From Pseudonocardia sp. (GTDB lineage Bacteria; Actinomycetota; Actinomycetes; Mycobacteriales; Pseudonocardiaceae), in contig NZ_JAODNI010000176.1 in NCBI RefSeq assembly GCF_025465255.1, positions 1-42,067 of the forward strand: a stretch of DNA of 42,067 nucleotides, read 5' to 3'. Under the pieces are notes generated by a model. It was not told the DNA's origin. It did not search any database and was given only the letters and a program-made list of their open reading frames with translations. Below are positions 1 to 7,128 of the stretch, in pieces; positions within the stretch are counted from its first letter, which is position 1, and each line of letters begins with the position of its first letter. The position numbers and the translations under genes were made by a program.

Positions 1-153
1 ACCTTGCCGAATCTGCCTCTATGAGATCAAGGCGCCGCCTCCGGCGGCGCGGCCGGCCACCCCGGCCCTCCGGCTCGCCCGCTCCTGCCTCCGGCCCGCG
101 TGCGGCCGGCGGCCCAGCTACCCGGCCCAACCGCAGGGGTGGGCACCAGATCC

Positions 154-543
154 TCAGAGTCCATCGGCAGGGCTCCGCGGCACCACGACGACCTGATGCT
201 CATCCTCGTAGACCACAGCACCGGGATCATCCGAACGCCGCTCGACGCAGTCGACACCGTGCGCCCGCAGGATCGCCAGGTAGCCCGGGACACGCCCCAG
301 GAACTCCGTCGCCGACGTCCTGAACCACGAAGCCGCCTGCGGATAGATCCCACGGTCATACGCCTCGGGCGGCGGATAGATCAGGGTCCGGTCGTACCAC
401 GCGTTGTTGATCCGCCAGAACTCATGCTCCGTGTCCGACAGGAGGCCGTGACGCGCCAGACCGTTCACCAACCCGAACAGGCCGGTGCGGCGGCCGTCGT
501 CATTCAGAAGTGGGCTCTCGTACCGGATAAACCGATCAGACAC
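154..543 (-). CDS. Hypothetical accessory protein, about 129 aa
   Basis: I do not recognise a named family. The protein is soluble, with no signal peptide or membrane segment. It has a run of aromatic residues in the middle (FWRINNAWYDRTLIYPPP, then YPQAASWF) and ends with a motif-like stretch, GAVVYEDEHQVVVVPRSP, that looks like a conserved beta-strand end. I chose the GTG at 543 (protein begins MSDRFIRYES); a TTG two codons upstream at 549 is the alternative. The gene is separated from the chromosome by a large palindrome and a half tRNA gene, so it probably belongs to an integrated element that continues to the left of the window. Function unknown. Confidence 0.7.
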   Translation of the reverse strand: MSDRFIRYESPLLNDDGRRTGLFGLVNGLARHGLLSDTEHEFWRINNAWYDRTLIYPPPEAYDRGIYPQAASWFRTSATEFLGRVPGYLAILRAHGVDCVERRSDDPGAVVYEDEHQVVVVPRSPADGL

Positions 544-873
544 GAGCAAAGCCTAGGACCAGGCTCCGCCCGAACCCGGCACCGCTCAGAGATCAGGGGA
601 AGTGCGGCGGGGGTGGTGATCTCCTCGCGGCACGCCGAGACGGCAGCCAGACCGAGGGGCGGGCCACAAGGCGGGACTACATGCCTTGCACCCCACCCCT
701 CGGCCCGGCAGGGTTCCACCCGCGCCGCGAGGAGATCACCACCAGCACCCAGCGTGGGGAGAAGATCCGGGCCATTCACGGGCCATTACGAGGGGTCAGC
801 AGCGGTCAACGACGGGGTGCCCAGACCGGGACGCGGCGCAGGTCAGGACCGGGACGTCGCCCCCACACGCTGA
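544..873. other. Non-coding end of the putative integrated element
   Basis: Open frames here are GC-driven and overlap each other, and none has a believable ribosome binding site. The main structure is the palindrome at 612-743. The rest, 744-873, holds no structure I can support apart from its junction with the tRNA half gene. Confidence 0.5.
612..743. repeat. Nested imperfect palindrome, about 132 bp
   Basis: The outer arms, 612-631 and 724-743, are a perfect 20-bp inverted repeat (ggtggtgatctcctcgcggc and its complement). Inside lie a second pair, 652-663 against 692-703, with one mismatch, and an innermost pair caaggc/gccttg (667-672 and 683-688) around a 10-base loop. The whole can fold as one long hairpin or cruciform. 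It lies between the accessory gene and the tRNA half gene. Its position suggests an element-borne cis site (integrase or excisionase arm region, transfer origin or single-strand origin), but no specific role can be read from sequence alone. Confidence 0.8.
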
Positions 874-917
874 TTCCCAAGCTGAATACGCGGGTTCGAT
901 TCCCGTCATCCGCTCCA
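874..917 (+). tRNA. 3' half of tRNA-Gly (anticodon CCC), attachment-site remnant
   Basis: The sequence reads through an anticodon loop TTCCCAA, the 3' anticodon strand GCTGA, a variable loop, a full T-arm (GCGGG-TTCGATT-CCCGT) and an acceptor strand ending CATCCGC-T-CCA. The bases before 874 cannot form the 5' anticodon strand, D-arm or acceptor strand, so only the 3' half is present. This is the classic scar left when a tyrosine-integrase element inserts into the anticodon loop/3' half of a tRNA gene and rebuilds the intact copy at its far end. The anticodon reading CCC (Gly) is inferred from the loop. Confidence 0.85.
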
Positions 918-920
918 ACC

Positions 921-967
921 ACGAAAGCCCAGCTCACACGGTGTCCACACCGGAGCTGGGCCTTCGT
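921..967 (+). terminator. Native terminator of the tRNA-Gly gene
   Basis: A long hairpin pairs 921-935 with 953-967 with one mismatch, and contains a nested cggtgt/acaccg stem at 939-944 and 947-952. It starts three bases after the CCA end of the tRNA half, so it is probably the tRNA terminator left on the chromosomal side of the insertion. It also lies just beyond the 3' end of the leftward DoxX gene and could serve both. Confidence 0.7.
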
Positions 968-1007
968 CGTATCGGAGGTCATCCGGCCTGCAACAACAGC
1001 ACACCGA

Positions 1008-1367
1008 CTATGACGCGAAGCGGATGAGCGCGAGGACGAGAGACAGCACGCCCAACGCGAGCGGCGGGACGAACTGCTCCTTGCGGCGGATGTGGACGAC
1101 CACGGCGCCCGCCATCACGACTGCGAGCCCGACAGCAGCGATGGGTGTGAGGATCGGCGCGACGTTCAGGAGCCAGGGAAGGATCAGACCGACGGCGCCG
1201 ACGATCTCGATCGTGCCGATGGCCTTGATCGAGCCGTCGGCGAAGTCGTCGGCGTAGCCCATGCCCGCCGCCACCAGGGCCGGCTTCGGCCTCGCAATCT
1301 TCATCCCGCCCGCAGCCAGGAAGGCCGCGGCGAGCACGATCTGCAGGATCCAAGCGACGACGTTCAT
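1008..1367 (-). CDS. DoxX-family membrane protein
   Basis: A 119-aa protein with four hydrophobic helices (roughly residues 5-22, 46-65, 70-92 and 100-117). It carries the DoxX-like signature in helix 1, LAAAFLAAGGMKI, followed by a short basic loop. DoxX-like proteins sit in the cytoplasmic membrane, and some act with thiol or quinone redox partners; which applies here is not shown. The start ATG is preceded by CCTGGAGT at good spacing. It is the first clearly chromosomal gene right of the tRNA scar and is monocistronic. Confidence 0.85.
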   Translation of the reverse strand: MNVVAWILQIVLAAAFLAAGGMKIARPKPALVAAGMGYADDFADGSIKAIGTIEIVGAVGLILPWLLNVAPILTPIAAVGLAVVMAGAVVVHIRRKEQFVPPLALGVLSLVLALIRFAS

Positions 1368-1726
1368 ACGGACTCCAGGGTGAGTGGCCCGACCGGGCCA
1401 GGCATGATTGAATGCTCATCAATCTAGCCCGAGAAACATGAATGCTGAAGTACTTCTGGTGGGCGTCATGAAACCGTGATCCACCGGCGGCCGGAGTCGA
1501 ACGAACCGGCGCCCACCAGCTGCTCCCTCGTCGGCGACGAGATCCGCCGACGCAGGCCGCCGGGCCGGCCGGCGCCTGCATCGCCGCTCCTTCGCCCGGC
1601 GGCCGGTCATCAGGTGAGACCGTGGCCGGCGAGCCGGTCCTCACACCGTCCGTCGCCGTGAGGTGAACCTGAGCGCTGCTCGATCACGGTTCGACGACGG
1701 TGGTGTCCCTCTCACGAGGGACGAGG
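1368..1726. other. Intergenic region upstream of DoxX and the TmrB-like pseudogene
   Basis: About 360 bases without a convincing gene; short frames on both strands lack ribosome sites and protein character. The part nearest DoxX (1405-1450) is AT-richer than its surroundings and holds the imperfect inverted repeat attgaatgctcatcaat at 1407-1423, a plausible promoter or operator for doxX. I see nothing else. Confidence 0.4.
1407..1423. promoter_or_regulatory. Possible operator upstream of doxX
   Basis: attgaatgctcatcaat is an imperfect 17-bp inverted repeat (ATTGA...TCAAT) about 40 bases before the DoxX start, in a locally AT-rich patch. It has the size and symmetry of a winged-helix repressor site. 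No regulator gene is adjacent, so the assignment is inference. Confidence 0.3.
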
Positions 1727-2144
1727 ATGATCGTCTGGATCAACGGGGCGTTCGGGGTCGGGAAGACCCGGACGGTCCTGGCACGGCTCGACGCCGACCC
1801 CGCGATCCAGCCGGTGATCGTGCCGATGACCCTGGTGGTCGACGAGTACGCGGACGAGATCCTGAACGGCCTGCGCAACCGCGGAACCGACCTGCGGCAC
1901 GTCAGCCTCAGGGCCTCGCCGGACACCGTCCGCCGGCGCCTCCGCCCCGCGGCGGTCGCGACCCGTGGGCCGAGGAGCAGATCGAGCGGTGCACGACGGC
2001 GCTCGCCCGGCCCGCTTCGCCCGGCACCTCGCCACCGACGACCAGGTCGTCGACGACGTCGTCGAGGACATCGCGCGGGACCTCGGCCTGGAGCTCCGGG
2101 CACCCCGGCGCCGCCGGACCGTCCTACGGCGCCTCCGCTCGTGA
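1727..2144 (+). pseudogene. Decayed TmrB-like P-loop ATP-binding protein
   Basis: The reading frame begins MIVWINGAFGVGKT, a perfect P-loop start typical of TmrB-like (tunicamycin-resistance-like) small kinases, after a GAGGGACGAGG ribosome site. It then jumps directly to the later family motif VIVPMTLVVDEY, so about 45 residues of the middle are missing. After LRASPDTVRRRLRP the frame breaks. The family motif DPWAEEQIERC reappears in another frame, and the C-terminal end (RFARHLATDDQVVDDVV) in a third, finishing at the TGA at 2142-2144. One internal deletion and at least two frameshifts make this a non-functional relic. Its tail overlaps the 3' end of the convergent GNAT gene by about 20 bases. 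Confidence 0.75.
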
Positions 2145-2594
2145 CGCCGGGACCAGCGAGATCCGCATCACCGGCATCTCCCGGCCCAGTTCGGACGTCA
2201 CGCGCCCGACCACCGTCGCCCCCTGTCGCTCGTAGAACCCGACGGCGTAGGGCTCGGCCTCCCACTCCATCCGGGTCGCACCCCGCGCCGCGGCGCGGGA
2301 GACGGCGTCGGCGAAGAGGATCGCGCCGATTCCGGAGCCGATGTGCTCCGGGACGACCCAGAGGTCGTCGAGGACCGCGACCCCGCCGTGCAGGATCGCG
2401 CTGAACCCGATGGGCGTGGCGTCGTCGTCCTCGAGGACGCGGACGTCCCGGCGGGTCACGTAGTCGTCGTCCGGGACGATCACCGCCGCGAACCGGGCGA
2501 GGAACTCCGGGCCGTAGGACCAGTGGCCCTTCGACGCGACGGCGATGCGTCGCAGCACGGGCCGGTCCGCCGGCGTTCCAGCACGGATCCGCAC
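2124..2594 (-). CDS. GNAT-family N-acetyltransferase
   Basis: A 156-aa single-domain GNAT. It opens with MRIRAGTPADRPVLRRI, the usual first strand and helix. The central strand VAVLDDLWVVPEHIGSGIGAILFADAV contains the acetyl-CoA pyrophosphate-binding loop (V-x-P-x-x-x-G-x-G-x-G/I), and the last third has AVGFYERQGATVVGR, the beta6-alpha4 region. Substrate unknown. The full length and intact motifs suggest it is active. It converges on the TmrB-like relic. Confidence 0.88.
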   Translation of the reverse strand: MRIRAGTPADRPVLRRIAVASKGHWSYGPEFLARFAAVIVPDDDYVTRRDVRVLEDDDATPIGFSAILHGGVAVLDDLWVVPEHIGSGIGAILFADAVSRAAARGATRMEWEAEPYAVGFYERQGATVVGRVTSELGREMPVMRISLVPASRAEAP

Positions 2595-2621
2595 ACACCG
2601 AGCCTAGATCAGCGAGGCTCC

Positions 2622-3494
2622 TCAGCTGTCGAAGAACTCCAGGAGCGCCCGGTTGAACTCCTCGGGGTGGGTCGCGTTGAGCCCGTGCGGCCCGCCCTCG
2701 ATCACGACCGTCGTGCTGTTCCTGATCGTCTCGGCGGAGCGCTTGCCGCTGACCTCGAACGGGACGATGGCGTCCGCGTCGCCATGGATGACGAGCGTCG
2801 GGACGTCGACGGCCTCGACGTCCTTGCGGAAGTCCGTGCGGCCGAACGCGGTGATGCAGTCCAGCGTGCCCTTCGGCGACGCGATCGCGGCCATGTCGCG
2901 GTGGTACTCCCGGTTGACCTCGCTGATCAGGTCCGTCCTGTCGCCCGCTGCGAAGAAGGTCCGGGTGAAGTCGTCCAGGAAGGCGATGCGGTCCGCCTTC
3001 ACGCCGTTCCGGAACTGCTCGATCGTCGCGTCATCGAGGCCGCCGTCCGGGTTGTCCTCGGACTTGTAGAGGTACGGCGGGACGGCCGCCGCGAGCACGG
3101 CCTTGGCGACCCGGTCCGAGCCGTGCGCGCTCAGGTACCGGACGACCTCGCCGCCGCCCATCGAGAAGCCGACGAGCGTCGCCTCCCGGGCGTCGAGGTG
3201 GACGAGCAGCGCGTGGAGGTCCGCGGCGAAGGTGTCGTAGTCGTAGCCCTCCCACGGCTGCGAGGACTTGCCGAAGCCGCGGCGGTCGTAGGTGATGACG
3301 CGGTACCCGGCGTCGACCAGCGCGGGTACCTGCTTCTCCCAGGAGCGGCCGGACAGCGGCCAGCCGTGGATCAGGACCACGGGCTTCCCGGAGCCGTGGT
3401 CCTCGTAGTACAGCTCGATGGGGCGGTCGTTCTCGGTGCCGACGTTGAGGAGAGGCATGTCGTACGAGTGCCCGGTGCCGGCGCGCTCAATCAT
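2622..3494 (-). CDS. Alpha/beta hydrolase, non-heme chloroperoxidase type
   Basis: The sequence matches the cofactor-free haloperoxidase/esterase subfamily: IELYYEDHGSGKPVVLIHGWPLSGRSW near the N-terminus, nucleophile elbow GFSMGGGEV, cap region with FFAAGDRTDLIS, acid in VIHGDADAIVPF, and histidine in EGGPHGLNATHPEEF. It is probably a cytosolic serine hydrolase on small esters or a perhydrolase. Family proteins usually begin at MPLLNVGTENDRPI (ATG at 3458). The upstream ATG at 3494 overlaps the stop of a 43-aa ORF as ATGA, which argues for translational coupling and the longer form (290 aa). I give the longer one; the 278-aa form is also possible. Confidence 0.88.
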   Translation of the reverse strand: MIERAGTGHSYDMPLLNVGTENDRPIELYYEDHGSGKPVVLIHGWPLSGRSWEKQVPALVDAGYRVITYDRRGFGKSSQPWEGYDYDTFAADLHALLVHLDAREATLVGFSMGGGEVVRYLSAHGSDRVAKAVLAAAVPPYLYKSEDNPDGGLDDATIEQFRNGVKADRIAFLDDFTRTFFAAGDRTDLISEVNREYHRDMAAIASPKGTLDCITAFGRTDFRKDVEAVDVPTLVIHGDADAIVPFEVSGKRSAETIRNSTTVVIEGGPHGLNATHPEEFNRALLEFFDS

Positions 3495-3622
3495 CGCGTT
3501 GCCTGCGGAGCCTCGCGCCGCCAGGCGTCCTCGACCTGCTCCACCAGCTGGTCCCGCCCGACCTTCTCGAGGTCCACGAGGATGGACGCGTCGCCGTCGT
3601 GGATCGCCGCCAGGTCGTCCAT
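3491..3622 (-). CDS. 43-aa ORF, possible MmcQ/YjbR C-terminal remnant
   Basis: A short frame starts MDDLAAIHDGDASILV and ends VEDAWRREAPQATR, with GGATGGGG ahead of the ATG and a stop that overlaps the next gene's ATG (ATGA). The stretch LEKVGRDQLVEQVEDAWRREAP resembles the C-terminal helix of MmcQ/YjbR-like proteins (E-L-x-x-L-V-x-x-A-W-R-x-x-A-P). It may be the surviving tail of such a gene or a true short peptide coupling the two hydrolases into one operon. Evidence is limited to the start site, the overlap and this resemblance. Confidence 0.4.
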   Translation of the reverse strand: MDDLAAIHDGDASILVDLEKVGRDQLVEQVEDAWRREAPQATR

Positions 3623-3670
3623 GGCCCCATCCTGGCGGCCCGGACCCTGCGCCGTCGTGGAGAAACCGGA

Positions 3671-4393
3671 TCAGGCGGAGTGTTCGGCCAGGAACTTCTC
3701 GACGGCCTCGCGGGCGGCGGGCCGGGCCGCCTCGGGCTTCCAGGACTCGACGAGTGACGCGTTCGGCGCCCTCTCCACCAGGTGCCGCGACGCGCTCTGC
3801 GGGTGGTGCTCGTCGTCGCCCATGAGCACGAGGATCGGCGTCGGGAAGGCGGCGATCTCGGATCCGGGAACGCTCCACAGCACGTCGTCCCCGCCGTAGA
3901 GGTTGTCCCTGAACCCGGCCCAGTCCTCGGCGCCGGCCTCCGGGTGGGCGTCCCGCCTGTCGTCCGCGAACGTGTCGAACGCGGTGAGGAAGAGGTCCCG
4001 GTTGCCCTCGAGCCCGATCGGCTGCAGGGCCACCGCGGACGCGACGCGCTCCGGCGCGGTGTGGATCAGGCTGAGGATGAACGCCCCGCCGATGCACATG
4101 CCCAGGACGTGGAACCGGTCGACGCCCAGGTGGTCCAGCAACGCGAGCTGGTCCGCGGTGTAGCTGGGCCAGCCGTCCGACGCGCGGACCGGGGCGAAGG
4201 AGCCTCCGGCGTTGCGCTGGTCCATCGTGATGACGCGGAAGTGCGGGGAGAGCTGTTCGACCGGGCTCCAGGGCGCCCGGTCCCAGAGGTCGATCGCGGA
4301 GCCCAGGCCGCCCGGCGCGAGCAGCAGGACAGGGAACCCCGACCCGGTCTCCTCGTAGTGAATGGTCAGCTCGCCGTGCTCGAAGGTCGACAT
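3671..4393 (-). CDS. Alpha/beta hydrolase with a cysteine nucleophile elbow
   Basis: A 240-aa alpha/beta-hydrolase fold protein: oxyanion region LLLAPGGLGS, strand with VITMDQRNAGGS, elbow HVLGMCIGGAF, acid region ILVLMGDDEHHP. The nucleophile position is Cys (G-M-C-I-G) rather than Ser, as in dienelactone-hydrolase-like enzymes. The usual C-terminal G-H is not visible in the last 30 residues (ESWKPEAARPAAREAVEK). Substrate unknown. GGTGGTGGAG precedes the ATG. It lies upstream of the 43-aa ORF and second hydrolase on the same strand, 48 bases apart, probably one transcript. Confidence 0.85.
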   Translation of the reverse strand: MSTFEHGELTIHYEETGSGFPVLLLAPGGLGSAIDLWDRAPWSPVEQLSPHFRVITMDQRNAGGSFAPVRASDGWPSYTADQLALLDHLGVDRFHVLGMCIGGAFILSLIHTAPERVASAVALQPIGLEGNRDLFLTAFDTFADDRRDAHPEAGAEDWAGFRDNLYGGDDVLWSVPGSEIAAFPTPILVLMGDDEHHPQSASRHLVERAPNASLVESWKPEAARPAAREAVEKFLAEHSA

Positions 4394-4448
4394 CTCCACC
4401 ACCTTCCTCTCGTCGGTGATCCGACCACACCCGCGGCGGCGCCGCGGA

Positions 4449-4495
4449 ACGAGAACGGCGCGACGCCCGTGGGACGTCGCGCCGTTCGGATCTCG
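4449..4495 (-). terminator. Rho-independent-like hairpin
   Basis: A perfect 12-bp stem (4454-4465 with 4475-4486) with a 9-base loop, flanked by further partial pairing (acgag/ctcgt). It sits just after the stop of the small membrane protein gene and before the hydrolase start, so it probably ends the upstream transcript. It lacks a long U tract, as is usual in high-GC actinobacteria. Confidence 0.7.
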
Positions 4496-4519
4496 TGTGA
4501 CCGGAGTCACTGCTACCCG

Positions 4520-4843
4520 TCAGACGCGGGGTGCACCCGCCCGGTTCGCCGGTCCCCACGTCGTCGACCCGCCGGAGGTCACCCGCTGCACCGGGAGCTC
4601 GTAGAACCCGCTCATCAGCCCGCCCTGGGGCGGTCGCGGCTGCTTCCGGCGGTCCGCGCGGAACGCGGCCAGCCGGCGCCGTGGCTCCTCCGAGACGTGG
4701 ACGACCAGCAGCACCAACGCGGTCCCCACGATCACTGGCGCACCGACCACCAGCATCGGCCAACCGAAGGCCAGATACGCCACGACCAGCGCCACGACCT
4801 CCATGGCGATGACCGTTCCTGCCATACGCACCACCGTGCGCAC
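4520..4843 (-). CDS. Small two-helix membrane protein, hypothetical
   Basis: About 107 aa. Two adjacent hydrophobic helices (VIAMEVVALVVAYLAFGW and MLVVGAPVIVGTALVLLVV) are followed by a basic, charged cytosolic tail (RRRLAAFRADRRKQPRP). No family recognised. The start is uncertain: GTG at 4843 gives the longest form, but GGAGG is better spaced for an internal GTG, and an ATG at 4825 begins MAGTVIAMEV. It is transcribed toward the hairpin at 4449-4495. The region to its right up to 4955 has no gene. Confidence 0.65.
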   Translation of the reverse strand: MRTVVRMAGTVIAMEVVALVVAYLAFGWPMLVVGAPVIVGTALVLLVVHVSEEPRRRLAAFRADRRKQPRPPQGGLMSGFYELPVQRVTSGGSTTWGPANRAGAPRV

Positions 4844-4954
4844 CTCCCCCTGAACTCTTCCGCCCGCCCCCGCGGGCCCACAGCTTCTATCTTGTCGGGC
4901 CGGGCGTTCGTCACGCCGACCGGCCCGGCCGAGACCCGACCGAGACCTGCCCCG

Positions 4955-6916
4955 TCAGCGGGCGCTCGGAGCGGCTCCGCCCGGCGGCGGAGCGGAGGCC
5001 TGACCGGACGCTCCGGCCGTGGACCCGTCGGTCGACGAGGCACCGCCGGACGGCGCACGGTTCGCGGACCCCGGGGCCTGCTGCGGAGGTGGTGCGGCGC
5101 CACCCGCCGGCGGGCTCGAGGCCGGCGCGGGCTGCGCGGGCGCCGTGCCCTGCGGCGGTGGGCTCTGGCGCCGGTCCTGCGCGGGCGGCGCCCCGTCCGA
5201 CGGGCCCGGGGCGGAAGGGGCCTGAGCGGCGGGGCCCTGCGCAGGAGGATTCGGCGCAGGAGGATTCGGCGCAGCCGCGTTCCCGGCCGCAGGGTCCTCC
5301 GCCGGGGGCTGCGCGGCCGCCGGGGAGCGGGGTGCGGACGAGTTGGGCGGCAGCTCCTGCGCGTTCCGGGCGGACCCGCTCGGGGTGGTCGCACTCGCCC
5401 CGGGCCGGACCTCCCCGGTCTCCCGCGCCCTCGTCGGCTGCGGCGCCACGATCCCCGGGCTCCCGTCCTCGACGACCGTGGGGCTCGTCGACAGCGGCGC
5501 GACGGACGGCGCGGGGGGACCGCTCGTGGTGCCGGTCCCGAGCTCCGCCTCCGCACCGGTGCCGAGGGCCTGCTCGCGCGGCCAGGCAGCCACGATGCCG
5601 GTCAGGCCGAGGGCCATCAGCAGCGCCGAGGCGCCGATCAGCACCCCCGTGCGCCGGCGGCGGGACCCGCCGCCGTCGCCGTACTCCCAGACCGATTCCG
5701 CCGCGGGCAGGCGGGTGACCGCGGGCGCCGTGTAGGGCGCCGGGTCCGCCGCGGGGAGGGACGCCGCAGGGGCGTCGGCGATCGGCGGCGCGAACGACGT
5801 CGCCGGCAGGCCCGGGCCGGAGGCCGGCACCGGGCCCACCGCGATCGCGGTGACCGCGCCCGCGTTCGCGGCGGTCGCGCCGGCCGCGAGCACGTACGCG
5901 GCCGTACCCCGGTCCCCGGAAGTCCCGGCGGGATCCGGGACCCCCGGCAGGATCGCCAGCACGGCCCCGATCGCGGCGGCGTGCTCCGGCTCGGGGTCGA
6001 TCCGCGCCGGACGGCCGAGCGTCTCGGCGACGACCGTGCCCACCAGCGGGACCCGCGCGGAACCGCCCACCAGCAGGACGTCCGCGACGTCCACGCCGGA
6101 CGCCTCCACCGTCCGTCGGAGCAGCGCGGCCGCCGCCTCGACGAGGGGCCGGGCCAGCTCGTCGAAGCTGTCCCGGTTCAGCCACGAGGCGGGCGGCGAG
6201 GCGTGCAGCGGCGACGGGTGTCCGGTCGGGACGGCGATCTCGACGGCCGGCTCCGCCGACAACCGCTCCTTCGCGCCCCGGCACGCGTGCAGGAGCGCCG
6301 CGTCGTCCGCCGGACCACCCGCCGCGACCCGTTCGGCGAGCAGCCGGTCGAGCTCCGTGCCGGCGCCGCCGTCGACCCGCTCGGCCGCGAGGACGTCCAG
6401 GTCCGCGCCGACCACGGCCGCCGTGCAGTGGCTCTCCCCGAGGTCCAGGACGGCGAGCGGCCCCGCGGACCCTCCCCCGTCCCTGATCGCGACGGCCCGG
6501 GGCGCCGCCACGAACGTCACGGCCAGGCCGAAGCCTTCCAGCGCCGCCCCCAGCAGCGACTCGGCGTGCAGGCTCCACGACGGCGGGCGGCTGAGCGCGA
6601 TCCCCTCGGGCTGCCCACCCTCGCGCTCGGCGATCCGGTCGACGAGCCGGCGCACGAGCACCGCGCACAGCGTCTCCGCGGCCCAGGACCGGCCCGCGAC
6701 CAGCAGCGGCCCGGGGACTCCCACCCGGGCGGTGAAGCCGCGCGCCTCCCGGGCGGGGTCGGCGGAGAAGCCGGGGACCATCGCGCCGTCGGCGTTGAGC
6801 GACAGGACGGACGACAGCTCGTAGACGTGCGTGTCCGGGGGGCCGTCGGGCACCGGGCGGCAGACGACGGCGACGGTGCGCGTCGCGCCCAGATCGATCC
6901 CGAGCCGGTAGCCCAT
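4955..6916 (-). CDS. Membrane-anchored Hsp70-like ATPase with proline-rich tail
   Basis: 653 aa. Residues 1-345 are an Hsp70/actin-type nucleotide-binding domain: phosphate-1 loop IDLGATRT (7-14), phosphate-2 region VLDLGESHC (155-163), adenosine loop VLLVGGSARVPLV (280-292). There is no DnaK substrate-binding domain. Residues 346-420 are a linker, a basic stop RRRR precedes one transmembrane helix at about 424-445, and 446-653 is a low-complexity Pro/Ala/Gly/Ser tail, predicted outside the cell. Similar stand-alone Hsp70-like membrane proteins occur in actinobacteria with unclear roles. The ATG at 6916 follows AGGGGGTGGG; upstream in-frame codons are unlikely to be coding. It is divergent from the IspD-like gene. 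The tail contains two perfect 15-bp tandem copies (5241-5270). Confidence 0.85.
   Translation of the reverse strand: MGYRLGIDLGATRTVAVVCRPVPDGPPDTHVYELSSVLSLNADGAMVPGFSADPAREARGFTARVGVPGPLLVAGRSWAAETLCAVLVRRLVDRIAEREGGQPEGIALSRPPSWSLHAESLLGAALEGFGLAVTFVAAPRAVAIRDGGGSAGPLAVLDLGESHCTAAVVGADLDVLAAERVDGGAGTELDRLLAERVAAGGPADDAALLHACRGAKERLSAEPAVEIAVPTGHPSPLHASPPASWLNRDSFDELARPLVEAAAALLRRTVEASGVDVADVLLVGGSARVPLVGTVVAETLGRPARIDPEPEHAAAIGAVLAILPGVPDPAGTSGDRGTAAYVLAAGATAANAGAVTAIAVGPVPASGPGLPATSFAPPIADAPAASLPAADPAPYTAPAVTRLPAAESVWEYGDGGGSRRRRTGVLIGASALLMALGLTGIVAAWPREQALGTGAEAELGTGTTSGPPAPSVAPLSTSPTVVEDGSPGIVAPQPTRARETGEVRPGASATTPSGSARNAQELPPNSSAPRSPAAAQPPAEDPAAGNAAAPNPPAPNPPAQGPAAQAPSAPGPSDGAPPAQDRRQSPPPQGTAPAQPAPASSPPAGGAAPPPQQAPGSANRAPSGGASSTDGSTAGASGQASAPPPGGAAPSAR
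5241..5270. repeat. 15-bp tandem duplication inside the proline-rich tail
   Basis: gcaggaggattcggc occurs twice in direct succession (5241-5255, 5256-5270), encoding repeated Asn-Pro-Pro-Ala units. It keeps the frame and shows that the tail is growing or shrinking by slippage. Confidence 0.85.
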
Positions 6917-7128
6917 CCCACCCCCTGCCGTGTGGGGCCGACCGCCGCGTCCGCGGAGGGGTCCCTCCGGGAGGATCGGGATCTTGCGGCCGCCGGTGAA
7001 CCGTCCACGCCGGGGGAGCACCCGAAGGTGGGTCATCCCTCCGGGCGCCGCCGGGCCCGCACCGGGGGTTGCGCCCCGGGTGATCCAGCACTGATGCCAG
7101 AATCGGCCGCGATGCGACCGGAGACCTC

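Noticed and set aside
1490..1520. tRNA-like GTTCGACTCC on the minus strand
   Set aside because: The flanks do not form a five-base T-stem or acceptor stem, so it is not a tRNA.
1476..1661. Short plus-strand frame between doxX and the TmrB-like relic
   Set aside because: No ribosome site or protein-like composition; Pro/Arg/Ser-rich noise.
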